A stretch of 64,000 bases of DNA, from contig NZ_FXTI01000004.1 of the NCBI RefSeq assembly GCF_900182565.1, positions 186,001 through 250,000 on the forward strand, in the 5' to 3' direction. Source of the DNA: Melghirimyces algeriensis. Its GTDB lineage: Bacteria > Bacillota > Bacilli > Thermoactinomycetales > DSM-45169. The position numbers and the translations under genes were made by a program. Below the pieces are notes generated by a model. The model had not been told where the DNA came from and made no database searches. It was given only the letters and a program-made list of their open reading frames with translations. The stretch's first letter is position 1. Each line of letters opens with the position of its first letter. Below are positions 1 through 7,175 of the stretch, in pieces.

Positions 1-486
1 ACTCCACGGGAAAGCGCTTTGGTGTTGTCTCAGATGAAGATGAAAAAAACAGCTGCCATAAGTGAACTTGCTCGATGGACTCATCTTTCCGAGGCGACGG
101 TACAGGCAGCACTGCGTCAATTGTGCAGTGCAGGTAGAGTCATGTTTGACTTGGAAATCGGCAAGTACCGATTGAGGGAATTAACCCAGGACCCCCTACC
201 GATGGATCAGTTGAAATATGCCAATCCCAGGGAAGAAAAAGGGGAGAAATGGGTTTCGGAAGGTCGGATTTCCTTGCAGTCCCGCATTCCTACTTCAGAT
301 GGTGGCATGACGTTGCAGGCACTGGTCGAGGAAAAAAACAAAACCATGAAACCACAGGTGACCTTGGATTCCGATGGGCGGTTGCGGAATGCTTCCTGTG
401 ATTGTTGGTTTTATAAGCAAAACCGCCTGATGCAAGGTCCCTGTGAACATATGATTGCCACGATTCTGCTTCATAAAAGGAAATAA
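1..486 (+). CDS. Winged-helix/SWIM zinc-finger protein, C-terminal part (cut by left edge)
   Basis: The reading frame is open back to base 1 without a stop, so this is the 3' part of a longer gene; a TTG at 19 is possible but unlikely as the start. Seen: an N-terminal stretch resembling a small winged-helix (SELARWTHLSEATVQAALRQL) and, at the C-terminus, a CxC-x12-CxH arrangement (CDC then CEH) that fits the SWIM zinc finger. Only 20 bases separate it from the reverse transcriptase gene downstream, so the two are probably one operon. From family knowledge, some retrons encode a WH-SWIM accessory protein beside the reverse transcriptase; I recall this combination, with a HEAT-repeat protein, for the class called type XIII, but I cannot check it here. 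Role in the cell: probable nucleic-acid-binding accessory of a retron (inference). Confidence 0.7.
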   Translation, partial: TPRESALVLSQMKMKKTAAISELARWTHLSEATVQAALRQLCSAGRVMFDLEIGKYRLRELTQDPLPMDQLKYANPREEKGEKWVSEGRISLQSRIPTSDGGMTLQALVEEKNKTMKPQVTLDSDGRLRNASCDCWFYKQNRLMQGPCEHMIATILLHKRK

Positions 487-506
487 GTAGATGGGAGGGA
501 GACACC

Positions 507-1973
507 GTGGCGGAAGAGGAAACACGACCGCTGACGCGGGAGGAATGGAGAAAACGTGTCCAGAGTGAAGGCAGAATGGAAACGATTCGAAAAGAAATGA
601 TTCGTCTTGGCTTTTGGAATGATGCACAATTATCTCCGGAGGAAAAGCAACAGCAAGCCTTGGAAGATGAGGAGTATGAACGTCTGCAAAAAGAACTGAA
701 CAAGTTAAAAATGGAAAGTGCCAAGCTTTCCAATCTGAAGCAACTGTTAAAGGAAGCGAGAAAAAAACGGATTGAGGAAAGCAAAAGAAAGCGGGCGGAG
801 AGAAAAGCACAACGGGAGAAGGAAAAAGCGGAAGCGAAAAAGCGATGGCAGGAATACAAAGAGACGCATGTAATTCATGCTGGAGAGGGCGTATCCGGCG
901 GTCTTCAAAATACAGAATATGAAGAAGCAAAGTTGAGGAAAAATGGCCTTCCTGTGATTGGTTCTGCTTTGCAACTGGCCGAAGAAATGAACATCCCCCT
1001 CCAGCGTTTGAAGTGGCTGACGTACCATCGCAATACCGCTACCCTGTGTCATTATCACCGGTTTACGATTCCGAAGAGAAGCGGTGGCAAACGTGAGATT
1101 TCTGCTCCCAAACGATCTTTGAGGCAGGCTCAGGAATGGGTGAAACATCAACTATTGGATCGGTTGCCCATCCATCCCGCCGCCTGTGGTTTTGTTCCCG
1201 GAAAAAGCACCTTGGTAAATGCCCGGCAACATCTGGGACAGTCCGTCGTCGTAAAGATGGATCTCAAAGACTTTTTTCCTTCGATCACCTTTCGTCGGGT
1301 CAAAGGACTGTTTCAGTCTTCTTTTGGTTACAGTGAATCAGTCAGTACCCTTCTTGCTCTTCTTTGCACGGAGCCTCCGCGGAAAGAAGTGGAGTTTGAT
1401 GGAACCTATTATTATGTTGCCATGGGGGACCGGCAACTGCCACAAGGTGCTTGCACCAGTCCAACGTTGACCAATATACTTTGTCGACGTCTGGATCGCC
1501 GTTTACAAGGATTGGCGAGTAAGTTTGGATTCCAATATTCCCGTTATGCAGATGACCTAACATTTTCCTGTTCCAAACATGATGCAGAAAAACTGGGTGG
1601 TTTGATAAACGGAGCCCGTTCGATTATTCAGTCTGAAGGGTTTAAAACGAACGAAAAAAAGACACGAATTTTGCGTGATACCAACCGACAAACAGTTACC
1701 GGGATAGTGGTGAATCAAAAACCGAATATCCGGAGAAAAGAGTTGCGCCGTTTTCGTGCCTTGTTGCATCGCGTAGAGATCAACGGGCTAAACGAAGAAA
1801 ACCGGGACAACCATCCGAATTTTTGGGAATACATTTCGGGAACTGCCGGTTATATCCGCATGGTTCGCCCAGATTTGGAAGCGCGCTTGGCTTCCTCATT
1901 AATTGGAATTGGGGAAAAATACAATTTACATATTCCGCCATGGTGTAAGCAAGCAACTGTGGCAGATCGTTAA
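507..1973 (+). CDS. Retron-type reverse transcriptase with N-terminal coiled coil
   Basis: RNA-directed DNA polymerase, 488 aa, GTG start behind a GGGAGGGAG ribosome binding site. Residues about 1-115 are highly charged (E/K/R) and predicted coiled coil, then a retron-like N-terminal region (LPVIGSALQLAEEM) and the polymerase domain. Visible catalytic and diagnostic motifs: first aspartate in KMDLKDFFPS, NARQH (NAxxH, residues 238-242), QGACTSP, YADD (347-350) and VTG (397-399). NAxxH plus VTG is the signature that separates retron enzymes from group II intron and DGR reverse transcriptases. No maturase or endonuclease domain is present. It should copy a structured msr-msd RNA into msDNA; that RNA is not visible here and may lie upstream of the window. 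Probable anti-phage role, from family knowledge. Confidence 0.88.
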   Translation: MAEEETRPLTREEWRKRVQSEGRMETIRKEMIRLGFWNDAQLSPEEKQQQALEDEEYERLQKELNKLKMESAKLSNLKQLLKEARKKRIEESKRKRAERKAQREKEKAEAKKRWQEYKETHVIHAGEGVSGGLQNTEYEEAKLRKNGLPVIGSALQLAEEMNIPLQRLKWLTYHRNTATLCHYHRFTIPKRSGGKREISAPKRSLRQAQEWVKHQLLDRLPIHPAACGFVPGKSTLVNARQHLGQSVVVKMDLKDFFPSITFRRVKGLFQSSFGYSESVSTLLALLCTEPPRKEVEFDGTYYYVAMGDRQLPQGACTSPTLTNILCRRLDRRLQGLASKFGFQYSRYADDLTFSCSKHDAEKLGGLINGARSIIQSEGFKTNEKKTRILRDTNRQTVTGIVVNQKPNIRRKELRRFRALLHRVEINGLNEENRDNHPNFWEYISGTAGYIRMVRPDLEARLASSLIGIGEKYNLHIPPWCKQATVADR

Positions 1974-1983
1974 AAATATATGT

Positions 1984-2028
1984 GAAGAACAATCATTCTC
2001 TACTCCAGATGATTGTTCTTCTTTATTT
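1984..2028 (+). terminator. Rho-independent terminator of the retron operon
   Basis: A perfect 12-bp inverted repeat (GAAGAACAATCA at 1984-1995 with its complement at 2010-2021), 14-base loop, followed by a T-rich tract. It begins 11 bases after the reverse transcriptase stop codon and separates the retron from recD2. Confidence 0.9.
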
Positions 2029-2141
2029 TGCTCTACGGTGTAATTGATTCTCAACGTTGCGTCATAAACTGGTATGATGGTCATGTAAGTGATTTCCCAT
2101 TATACTGAACGGGGAATATTGGATCGGTCGAGGTGTGACAG

Positions 2142-4400
2142 ATGGATCAATCAGATCTGAATCTCTTTTCAGGTGAAGACTATCTCAAGGGATTTTTGAT
2201 TCAAGAAATTTTTTATAATGAAGAAAATCAATATGGTGTGTTTTTAATGCGGGTTACTGAATCATCTGAAACCATGGAGACAGATGAGGCTGTCATTGTT
2301 GGCAACATGGTGCTTCCCCATCCGGATGAATTGATAGTGGTATACGGGGAATGGAAAGAGCATGTGAAGTATGGACGGCAGTATCAGGTCCGTCATATCA
2401 AAAAAGAGCTTCCACAAACCCAGGAGGCCATTGTTAAGTATCTTTCCAGTGGCTTATTTCCTGGTGTGGGAAAAAAGACCGCGGAAAAAATCGTTCATTT
2501 CCTGGGTCCCAATGTACTGAAACAGGCGGCTCGCGATCCTGAAATTCTGAAAAGAGTACCGGGGATGTCGGAGCAAAGGGCCCAGACGATTTCAAATGGT
2601 CTTCATGAACATCAGGCATTGGAGCAAGCATTAGTTTACTTGTATCAGTTTGGTTTGGGTCCGGCAGTTGCTTTAAAGGTGGTTCAAACATATAAGGAAA
2701 ACACGGTGGAGAAAATACGGGAAAACCCTTATCGCCTGATTGAAGAAGTGGAGGGAATCGGTTTTCGCCGGGCGGATGCGATTGCACGGAAAGGTGGCTT
2801 GGCTTTGGATGCTCCAGAGCGATTTGAGGCCGCTGCCTTGTTTGCATTAAGGGAATCCTGTCTGTCCACAGGACATATTTTTGTGACAAGGGACCAGCTG
2901 GATGAAGAGATTGATCGCTTGTTAAATCCTCATGCCCAGGAATTGTTTCCGCTTGAAAACCGGCAAGCGCTGTTGGAGCGGATGGTGGAAGAAGAGCGAA
3001 TGATTGAAGATCACGATCGATATTATTTACCTTCCCTTTTTTATGCGGAACATGGGGTAGCGGTACGGGTAAAGGAGTGGTTGGAACGGAAGGTGGAGCC
3101 CACTCCTGCTCATGAGTTGTATAAAGCAGTGGGGGAAGTGGAAGAAGAGCTTCAGGTTGCTTATGCTGAGCGACAACGGGAAGCGATGATCACAGCGATT
3201 GATTCTCCTGTGATGATTTTGACAGGTGGTCCCGGTACGGGAAAGACCACTGTGATTCAGGGAATCTGTCATTTGTTTGCCAAGTTGGAAGAATGCTCGT
3301 TGGACCCAAAGGATTATGAAGCATCGGAAAAACCGTACCCGATCCGACTGGCGGCCCCAACCGGACGGGCAGCCAAACGAATGTCTGAGGCAACAGGGAT
3401 TCCGGCAACAACGATACACCGTTTGTTAGGGTGGAAAGGTGATTTTTTTGAGCGGGACGCTGATCATCCGATTGAAGGGTCACTCCTCATTGTGGATGAG
3501 GTATCCATGTTGGATATTTGGTTGGCCAACCAGCTGTTTCGCGCCGTTCCCCGCGGAATGCAAGTGATTCTTGTTGGTGATGATGATCAGTTGCCCTCTG
3601 TGGGTCCGGGGCGGGTTCTTCAAGATCTTCTGGAGGTGGAATCCATCCCCCGCGTGGAGTTGACGGATATCTACCGGCAGGAAGAGGGTTCTTCCATTAT
3701 TGAATTGGCACATCGTCTCAAAGGCGGAGAAATTCCAAAGGATTTATTGGCTCCCCATTCAGATCGACGTTTTTTTCCGTGTAAACGGGACCAGGTCACG
3801 GATGTCATTTTAAAAACATACCAACAGGCTTTAAATCGGGGGTATACACTGTTTGACGTTCAGGTGTTGGCTCCCATCTATAAGGGACCTGCAGGGGTCA
3901 ATAAGATTAATGAAGTGATTCAACAGACAGTCAACCCACCAGACCCTAATCGGAGGGAATTAACTTGGGGAGATTCTGTGTTCCGTTATGGAGATAAGGT
4001 TCTGCAATTGGTGAATCATTCCGAACACCCTGTCTACAACGGAGATATGGGAAAGATTACATCCATTGACGAAAAGGCCGGAAAGGATGATCCTGTTCTT
4101 TGGGTTCAGTTTGACCGTCAGGAGGTTCCATATAAACGGAATCAGCTGAATCAAATTGCGCTTGCTTATGCCTGCTCTGTTCATAAGGCCCAGGGATCGG
4201 AATTTGCCATTGTCATTTTTCCTGTTGTCATGGCCTATCATCGAATGCTCAAACGAAATCTGATCTATACAGGAATTACTCGAAGCAAGTCCTATTTGAT
4301 TCTGTGCGGGGAACCGGAAGCACTGAAATATGGGGTAAAACAAAAAGAGCGTGAACAGCGAAACAGTCAACTGACGGATCTGATCAATCGGGAATGGTAA
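2142..4400 (+). CDS. recD2: RecD2-type 5'-3' DNA helicase
   Basis: Superfamily 1B helicase acting in DNA repair and replication-fork maintenance in bacteria without RecBC. The 752 aa hold helix-hairpin-helix-like segments near the N-terminus (LFPGVGKKTAEKI, VPGMSEQRAQ, VEGIGFRRADAI), then the motor: Walker A GGPGTGKTT, Walker B IVDEVSML, GDDDQLPSVGPG, and near the end motif V (CSVHKAQGSEF) and motif VI (YTGITRSKSYLIL). Start ATG at 2142 follows AGGTGTG. Length matches Firmicute RecD2 (about 750-800 aa) and is longer than enterobacterial RecD. It heads the conserved recD2-yrrD-yrzQ-yrrI-alaS block known from B. subtilis. Confidence 0.95.
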   Translation: MDQSDLNLFSGEDYLKGFLIQEIFYNEENQYGVFLMRVTESSETMETDEAVIVGNMVLPHPDELIVVYGEWKEHVKYGRQYQVRHIKKELPQTQEAIVKYLSSGLFPGVGKKTAEKIVHFLGPNVLKQAARDPEILKRVPGMSEQRAQTISNGLHEHQALEQALVYLYQFGLGPAVALKVVQTYKENTVEKIRENPYRLIEEVEGIGFRRADAIARKGGLALDAPERFEAAALFALRESCLSTGHIFVTRDQLDEEIDRLLNPHAQELFPLENRQALLERMVEEERMIEDHDRYYLPSLFYAEHGVAVRVKEWLERKVEPTPAHELYKAVGEVEEELQVAYAERQREAMITAIDSPVMILTGGPGTGKTTVIQGICHLFAKLEECSLDPKDYEASEKPYPIRLAAPTGRAAKRMSEATGIPATTIHRLLGWKGDFFERDADHPIEGSLLIVDEVSMLDIWLANQLFRAVPRGMQVILVGDDDQLPSVGPGRVLQDLLEVESIPRVELTDIYRQEEGSSIIELAHRLKGGEIPKDLLAPHSDRRFFPCKRDQVTDVILKTYQQALNRGYTLFDVQVLAPIYKGPAGVNKINEVIQQTVNPPDPNRRELTWGDSVFRYGDKVLQLVNHSEHPVYNGDMGKITSIDEKAGKDDPVLWVQFDRQEVPYKRNQLNQIALAYACSVHKAQGSEFAIVIFPVVMAYHRMLKRNLIYTGITRSKSYLILCGEPEALKYGVKQKEREQRNSQLTDLINREW

Positions 4401-4465
4401 GCATCCCCCAGCATGGAGAAGCAAACCGGGAACATACTAAGGGATGCGGAAGGAGTTGAGGTTCC

Positions 4466-4963
4466 TTGCGCAGCTCTCAAGAAGTCATCGGTCTTCCGGT
4501 TATCCATTTGCAAACAGGAAAGCGGTTGGGGACGGTTCAGGATCTCTTATTTGACGCAGACCAGCAAATGATTGGCGTTTTACTGGAACATCCCGGTTGG
4601 ATTCGGCGGGGACGGTATATTCCCTTTTTCAAAATCCGTTCTCTTGGGGCGGATGCAGTCATTGTGAACAGCGAAGCGGATATCCATTCTGTCAAGGAGA
4701 ATCAAGACTGGCATGGTCTTTTAACCGGACAGCGTAAATTGAAAGGTCGTCCCGTGATGCTGGCAAATGGCCAGGAACTTGGGATGGTGGAAGACGTCTA
4801 TATTTTGGAAAACAGGGGAATCCTGTTAGGGTACGAGTTGTCCGAAGGATTGATCAGCGATTTGACGGAGGGGCGCAAAGTGTTTCGCCCCGGTTCTCCA
4901 TTAATGTGGGGAGAAGATGTACTGATCGCTTCTATGGACGGACAACCCACACAGGACGTCTGA
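4466..4963 (+). CDS. yrrD: PRC-barrel domain protein YrrD
   Basis: 165 aa with two tandem PRC-barrel-like halves: residues about 5-70 (GLPVIHLQTGKRLGTVQDLLFD) and about 90-160 (GRPVMLANGQELGMVEDVYI), each beginning with the characteristic pattern of a beta strand, a turn with K/Q-x-LG and V-x-D. Start is TTG at 4466, 10 bases after AGGAG. Position directly behind recD2 matches B. subtilis yrrD. PRC barrels occur in RNA-processing and photosynthetic proteins; the specific role of YrrD is not known to me. Confidence 0.8.
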   Translation: MRSSQEVIGLPVIHLQTGKRLGTVQDLLFDADQQMIGVLLEHPGWIRRGRYIPFFKIRSLGADAVIVNSEADIHSVKENQDWHGLLTGQRKLKGRPVMLANGQELGMVEDVYILENRGILLGYELSEGLISDLTEGRKVFRPGSPLMWGEDVLIASMDGQPTQDV

Positions 4964-4981
4964 AGAAAGCAGGGATATCCG

Positions 4982-5179
4982 ATGTTACGCTGTCCCAACT
5001 GCAATTCACATGATTTGGGAAAAGTAAGTTCCGGCCAGTATTATTGTTGGGGATGTTTTATTGAGCTGTCCGTCGTCAACGGTAAAGTTGTCTCCGTTTA
5101 TCAAGTGGAGGAAGATGGAACGCTGAGTTCCTTGAACGATTTGTTCCTGGAGCAAAATCAGGATTCTTTATCCATGTAA
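4982..5179 (+). CDS. Small zinc-ribbon protein (YrzR position)
   Basis: 65 aa with a CPNC knuckle at residues 4-7 and CWGC at 22-25, a two-knuckle zinc ribbon, followed by a short beta-rich tail. It starts 18 bases behind yrrD and precedes yrzQ, which is the place of yrzR in B. subtilis. No catalytic residues are visible. A nucleic-acid- or protein-binding adaptor is the usual guess for such ribbons; function unknown. Confidence 0.7.
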   Translation: MLRCPNCNSHDLGKVSSGQYYCWGCFIELSVVNGKVVSVYQVEEDGTLSSLNDLFLEQNQDSLSM

Positions 5180-5197
5180 CCCAAAAGGGGGATTACC

Positions 5198-5416
5198 GTG
5201 AGACGGTTCCTTTCTGTTTTGCTGATCGGTTCAGCAGCTACGATGCTATTCCGGCGCTCCCGTCGCGGTCAAGATTTTATGGATCGGATGATGGGAAATC
5301 GCATGGGGATGATGCGTACTCCCAGGTGGATACGGGATATGGGAATGAATATGACCTTTGCCAGAATTGCTTCCCAAGTGCTGGGTCGCAAGTTGGTTCG
5401 TCGTTTCAGTCGTTGA
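5198..5416 (+). CDS. yrzQ: Small basic membrane-anchored protein, YrzQ family
   Basis: 72 aa, GTG start after AAAAGGGGG. An N-terminal hydrophobic stretch (FLSVLLIGSAATMLF) is followed by an Arg/Met-rich cationic tail (RRSRRGQ, MMGNRMGMMR). This fits the short YrzQ/DUF3918 proteins found between yrrD and yrrI in Bacillus. Function not known; strongly cationic and possibly membrane associated. Confidence 0.6.
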   Translation: MRRFLSVLLIGSAATMLFRRSRRGQDFMDRMMGNRMGMMRTPRWIRDMGMNMTFARIASQVLGRKLVRRFSR

Positions 5417-5471
5417 CGTTCCCAATGCATTTTTTCCTGCAAAAAATGGATACGGTTAGATTAGATGGCCC

Positions 5472-5502
5472 AAACCCCTGGATTAAAATCCAGGGGTTTT
5501 TA
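5472..5502 (+). terminator. Terminator after yrzQ
   Basis: 12-bp inverted repeat (AAACCCCTGGAT, loop TAAA, complement) running directly into a T-run; ends the recD2-yrzQ unit before yrrI. Confidence 0.9.
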
Positions 5503-5566
5503 AAAAGGGTAAAACCTATAGGTTGGACATATACTCATTAACAAAGGGACAGGGAGGTGGATGGAT

Positions 5567-6637
5567 ATGGGGCGCTATACACAAACTTATTTGTTGAAAA
5601 GGGCACTGTTGGTTTTGGTTTTATTGGGGATACTGTTTTTGCTGGTTCAAATTGGCCCCCTTCTCCGATCCATTTTCTTTTTTATGAAGGCTGTAATCGG
5701 TCCGTTTTTGGTAGCTGTTATTATTTCCTATCTCCTCAACCCGATTGTCAATTTGTTGGCGAATCGAGCGGTTCCTCGTTCTCTGGCGGTACTTCTCATT
5801 TATTCCATGTTTATCGGTGCCATTACGATTGTTTTGATGAATTTGGTTCCTCTGTTTCATTTACAGTTAAACGAATTGGCTGAACATTTACCGGAGTGGA
5901 ACCGACGCATTCAATCGTGGATTGATCAGTATAACCACAGCAAAGATGCTCTGCCCGACACACTTCGATTGGGGATGGAAAAATCGTTGGATCGATTGGA
6001 GACGGGTGTGACGGATGGACTGGGAAACTTGATGAACTCGCTGGGCACCACGTTGAATCAGTTGTTTCTCGCTGTCATTATTCCATTTTTGGTGTTTTAT
6101 ATGCTGAAGGATGTAGATGCCATTGAGAAAACTCTGATTACTCTGTTGCCTATTCGTCGGCGTAAAGAAGTCCTTCATCTCTTTCGGGATATCGATGAGG
6201 CGCTGGGAAACTACATCCGTGGACAGCTTTTGGTCTGTTTGGCTGTTGGAATTTTGGCCTATATCGGTTACTTGATTATTGGATTGCCCTATGCGTTAAT
6301 TCTTGCTCTTTTGGTGGGGATTTTTAATGTCATCCCTTATTTGGGACCGTTTTTTGGAGCCGTGCCGGCTTTGATGGTGGCTCTATCCATCTCCAGAGAG
6401 ATGGTGATCCAAGTGGTTTTTGTCAATTTAATCGTTCAAGTGTTGGAAGGCAATGTTTTATCCCCGCAAATCGTTGGGCGAACCCTTCATATGCATCCTT
6501 TGTTTATCATATTTGCTCTTTTAGTGGGTGGGGAATTGGGAGGAATCCTGGGATTAATTTTGGCTGTTCCCTTTTTTGCAGTTGTAAAGGTCATTGTGGA
6601 ACATGTGGTGAGCCATCATACAAAAAGACCAAACTGA
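5567..6637 (+). CDS. yrrI: AI-2E family membrane transporter YrrI
   Basis: 356 aa integral membrane protein of the AI-2E/PerM family, with about seven to eight hydrophobic segments (residues about 10-30, 35-60, 65-85, 155-180, 210-235, 240-275, 280-300, 310-345), a soluble segment of about 70 residues after the third, and the family hallmark GLPYALILALLVGIFNVIPYLGP. The family includes exporters of small solutes and Na+/H+ antiporters; the substrate here cannot be read from sequence. ATG at 5567 lies 9 bases after GGAGG; the ATG at 5561 is too close to it. Neighbour of alaS, as in B. subtilis. Confidence 0.85.
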   Translation: MGRYTQTYLLKRALLVLVLLGILFLLVQIGPLLRSIFFFMKAVIGPFLVAVIISYLLNPIVNLLANRAVPRSLAVLLIYSMFIGAITIVLMNLVPLFHLQLNELAEHLPEWNRRIQSWIDQYNHSKDALPDTLRLGMEKSLDRLETGVTDGLGNLMNSLGTTLNQLFLAVIIPFLVFYMLKDVDAIEKTLITLLPIRRRKEVLHLFRDIDEALGNYIRGQLLVCLAVGILAYIGYLIIGLPYALILALLVGIFNVIPYLGPFFGAVPALMVALSISREMVIQVVFVNLIVQVLEGNVLSPQIVGRTLHMHPLFIIFALLVGGELGGILGLILAVPFFAVVKVIVEHVVSHHTKRPN

Positions 6638-6855
6638 GACTACTGACAAAGAGATTAGGTTATCCTTTTCCGACGATCCAGCGGAACCTATGGAGGTCCC
6701 AACCGTTTAGCGGATATTTTGTCCGCTGGTTGCGACCGGAGGAGATGAAGCGGACTCATTCCACTTCGTAGCTGGAGGAAAGAGATGCGGAAACGGATAT
6801 CTCCTCTTCACTACTTTGTCATGAATCCCCAGACTGAAGTGAAACACAGGCGGGT
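6638..6855. other. Intergenic stretch with inverted repeats, no gene
   Basis: About 220 bases between yrrI and the alaS promoter. No open frame with a credible ribosome binding site. One clear hairpin: AGCGGA (about 6709-6714) pairs with TCCGCT (about 6722-6727), flanked by AACC/GGTT; no T-tract follows, so it is not a typical terminator. Purine-rich blocks (GGAGGAGATGAAG, GGAGGAAAGAGATG) follow without a start in a coding frame. Confidence 0.4.
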
Positions 6856-6883
6856 TTGAAGTGTTGGGATTTCGTAGTATAAT
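6856..6883 (+). promoter_or_regulatory. Putative sigma-A promoter of alaS
   Basis: TTGAAG at 6856-6861, 16-base spacer, TATAAT at 6878-6883. It lies about 30 bases ahead of the T-box stem I, as expected for a leader transcript. A second TATAAT at 6890-6895 has no good upstream partner. Confidence 0.65.
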
Positions 6884-6914
6884 ATAGGATATAATGGGTT
6901 GAGAGAATAGTTTA

Positions 6915-7155
6915 TAACGCGATGACGAAACCGAAGTAAATCATTGTCCGGTTAGAGAGAGAGGTTCATGGCTGGAAGACCTCTCCGGCAACGATGATTG
7001 AAAGCCAGTTTCGGAGCGCGGGTGATTGAAGCCCGCCGGCCTCTGCGCCGTTATCTGTATAAAGAGACCTTTGCTTGTCAGGTGAAGGTTAATCGGGGTG
7101 GTACCGCGGGAACCGTTCTCGTCCCTGAAAGGGATGGAAGGGTTTTTTTATTTTT
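6915..7155 (+). promoter_or_regulatory. T-box leader (alanine) controlling alaS
   Basis: tRNA-sensing riboswitch. Stem I is visible: CGAAAC pairs with GTTTCG, an AGTA motif (about 6935-6938) sits on the 5' side of the specifier loop, and AATCATTGT pairs with ACGATGATT above it. The 3' side of the loop carries GCC at 7004-7006, an alanine codon followed by A. The T-box consensus core GGTGGTACCGCG is at about 7098-7108, followed by an inverted repeat (CGTCCCT/AGGGATG) and a T-run at about 7143-7149 as the terminator. Uncharged tRNA-Ala should favour the antiterminator and allow alaS transcription. Confidence 0.92.
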
Positions 7156-7175
7156 CTTGAGGGGTGAAAAGTGAA

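Noticed and set aside
1974..2141. Retron msr-msd RNA behind the reverse transcriptase
   Set aside because: Only a simple terminator hairpin is present; no pair of flanking inverted repeats or branch-point G context.
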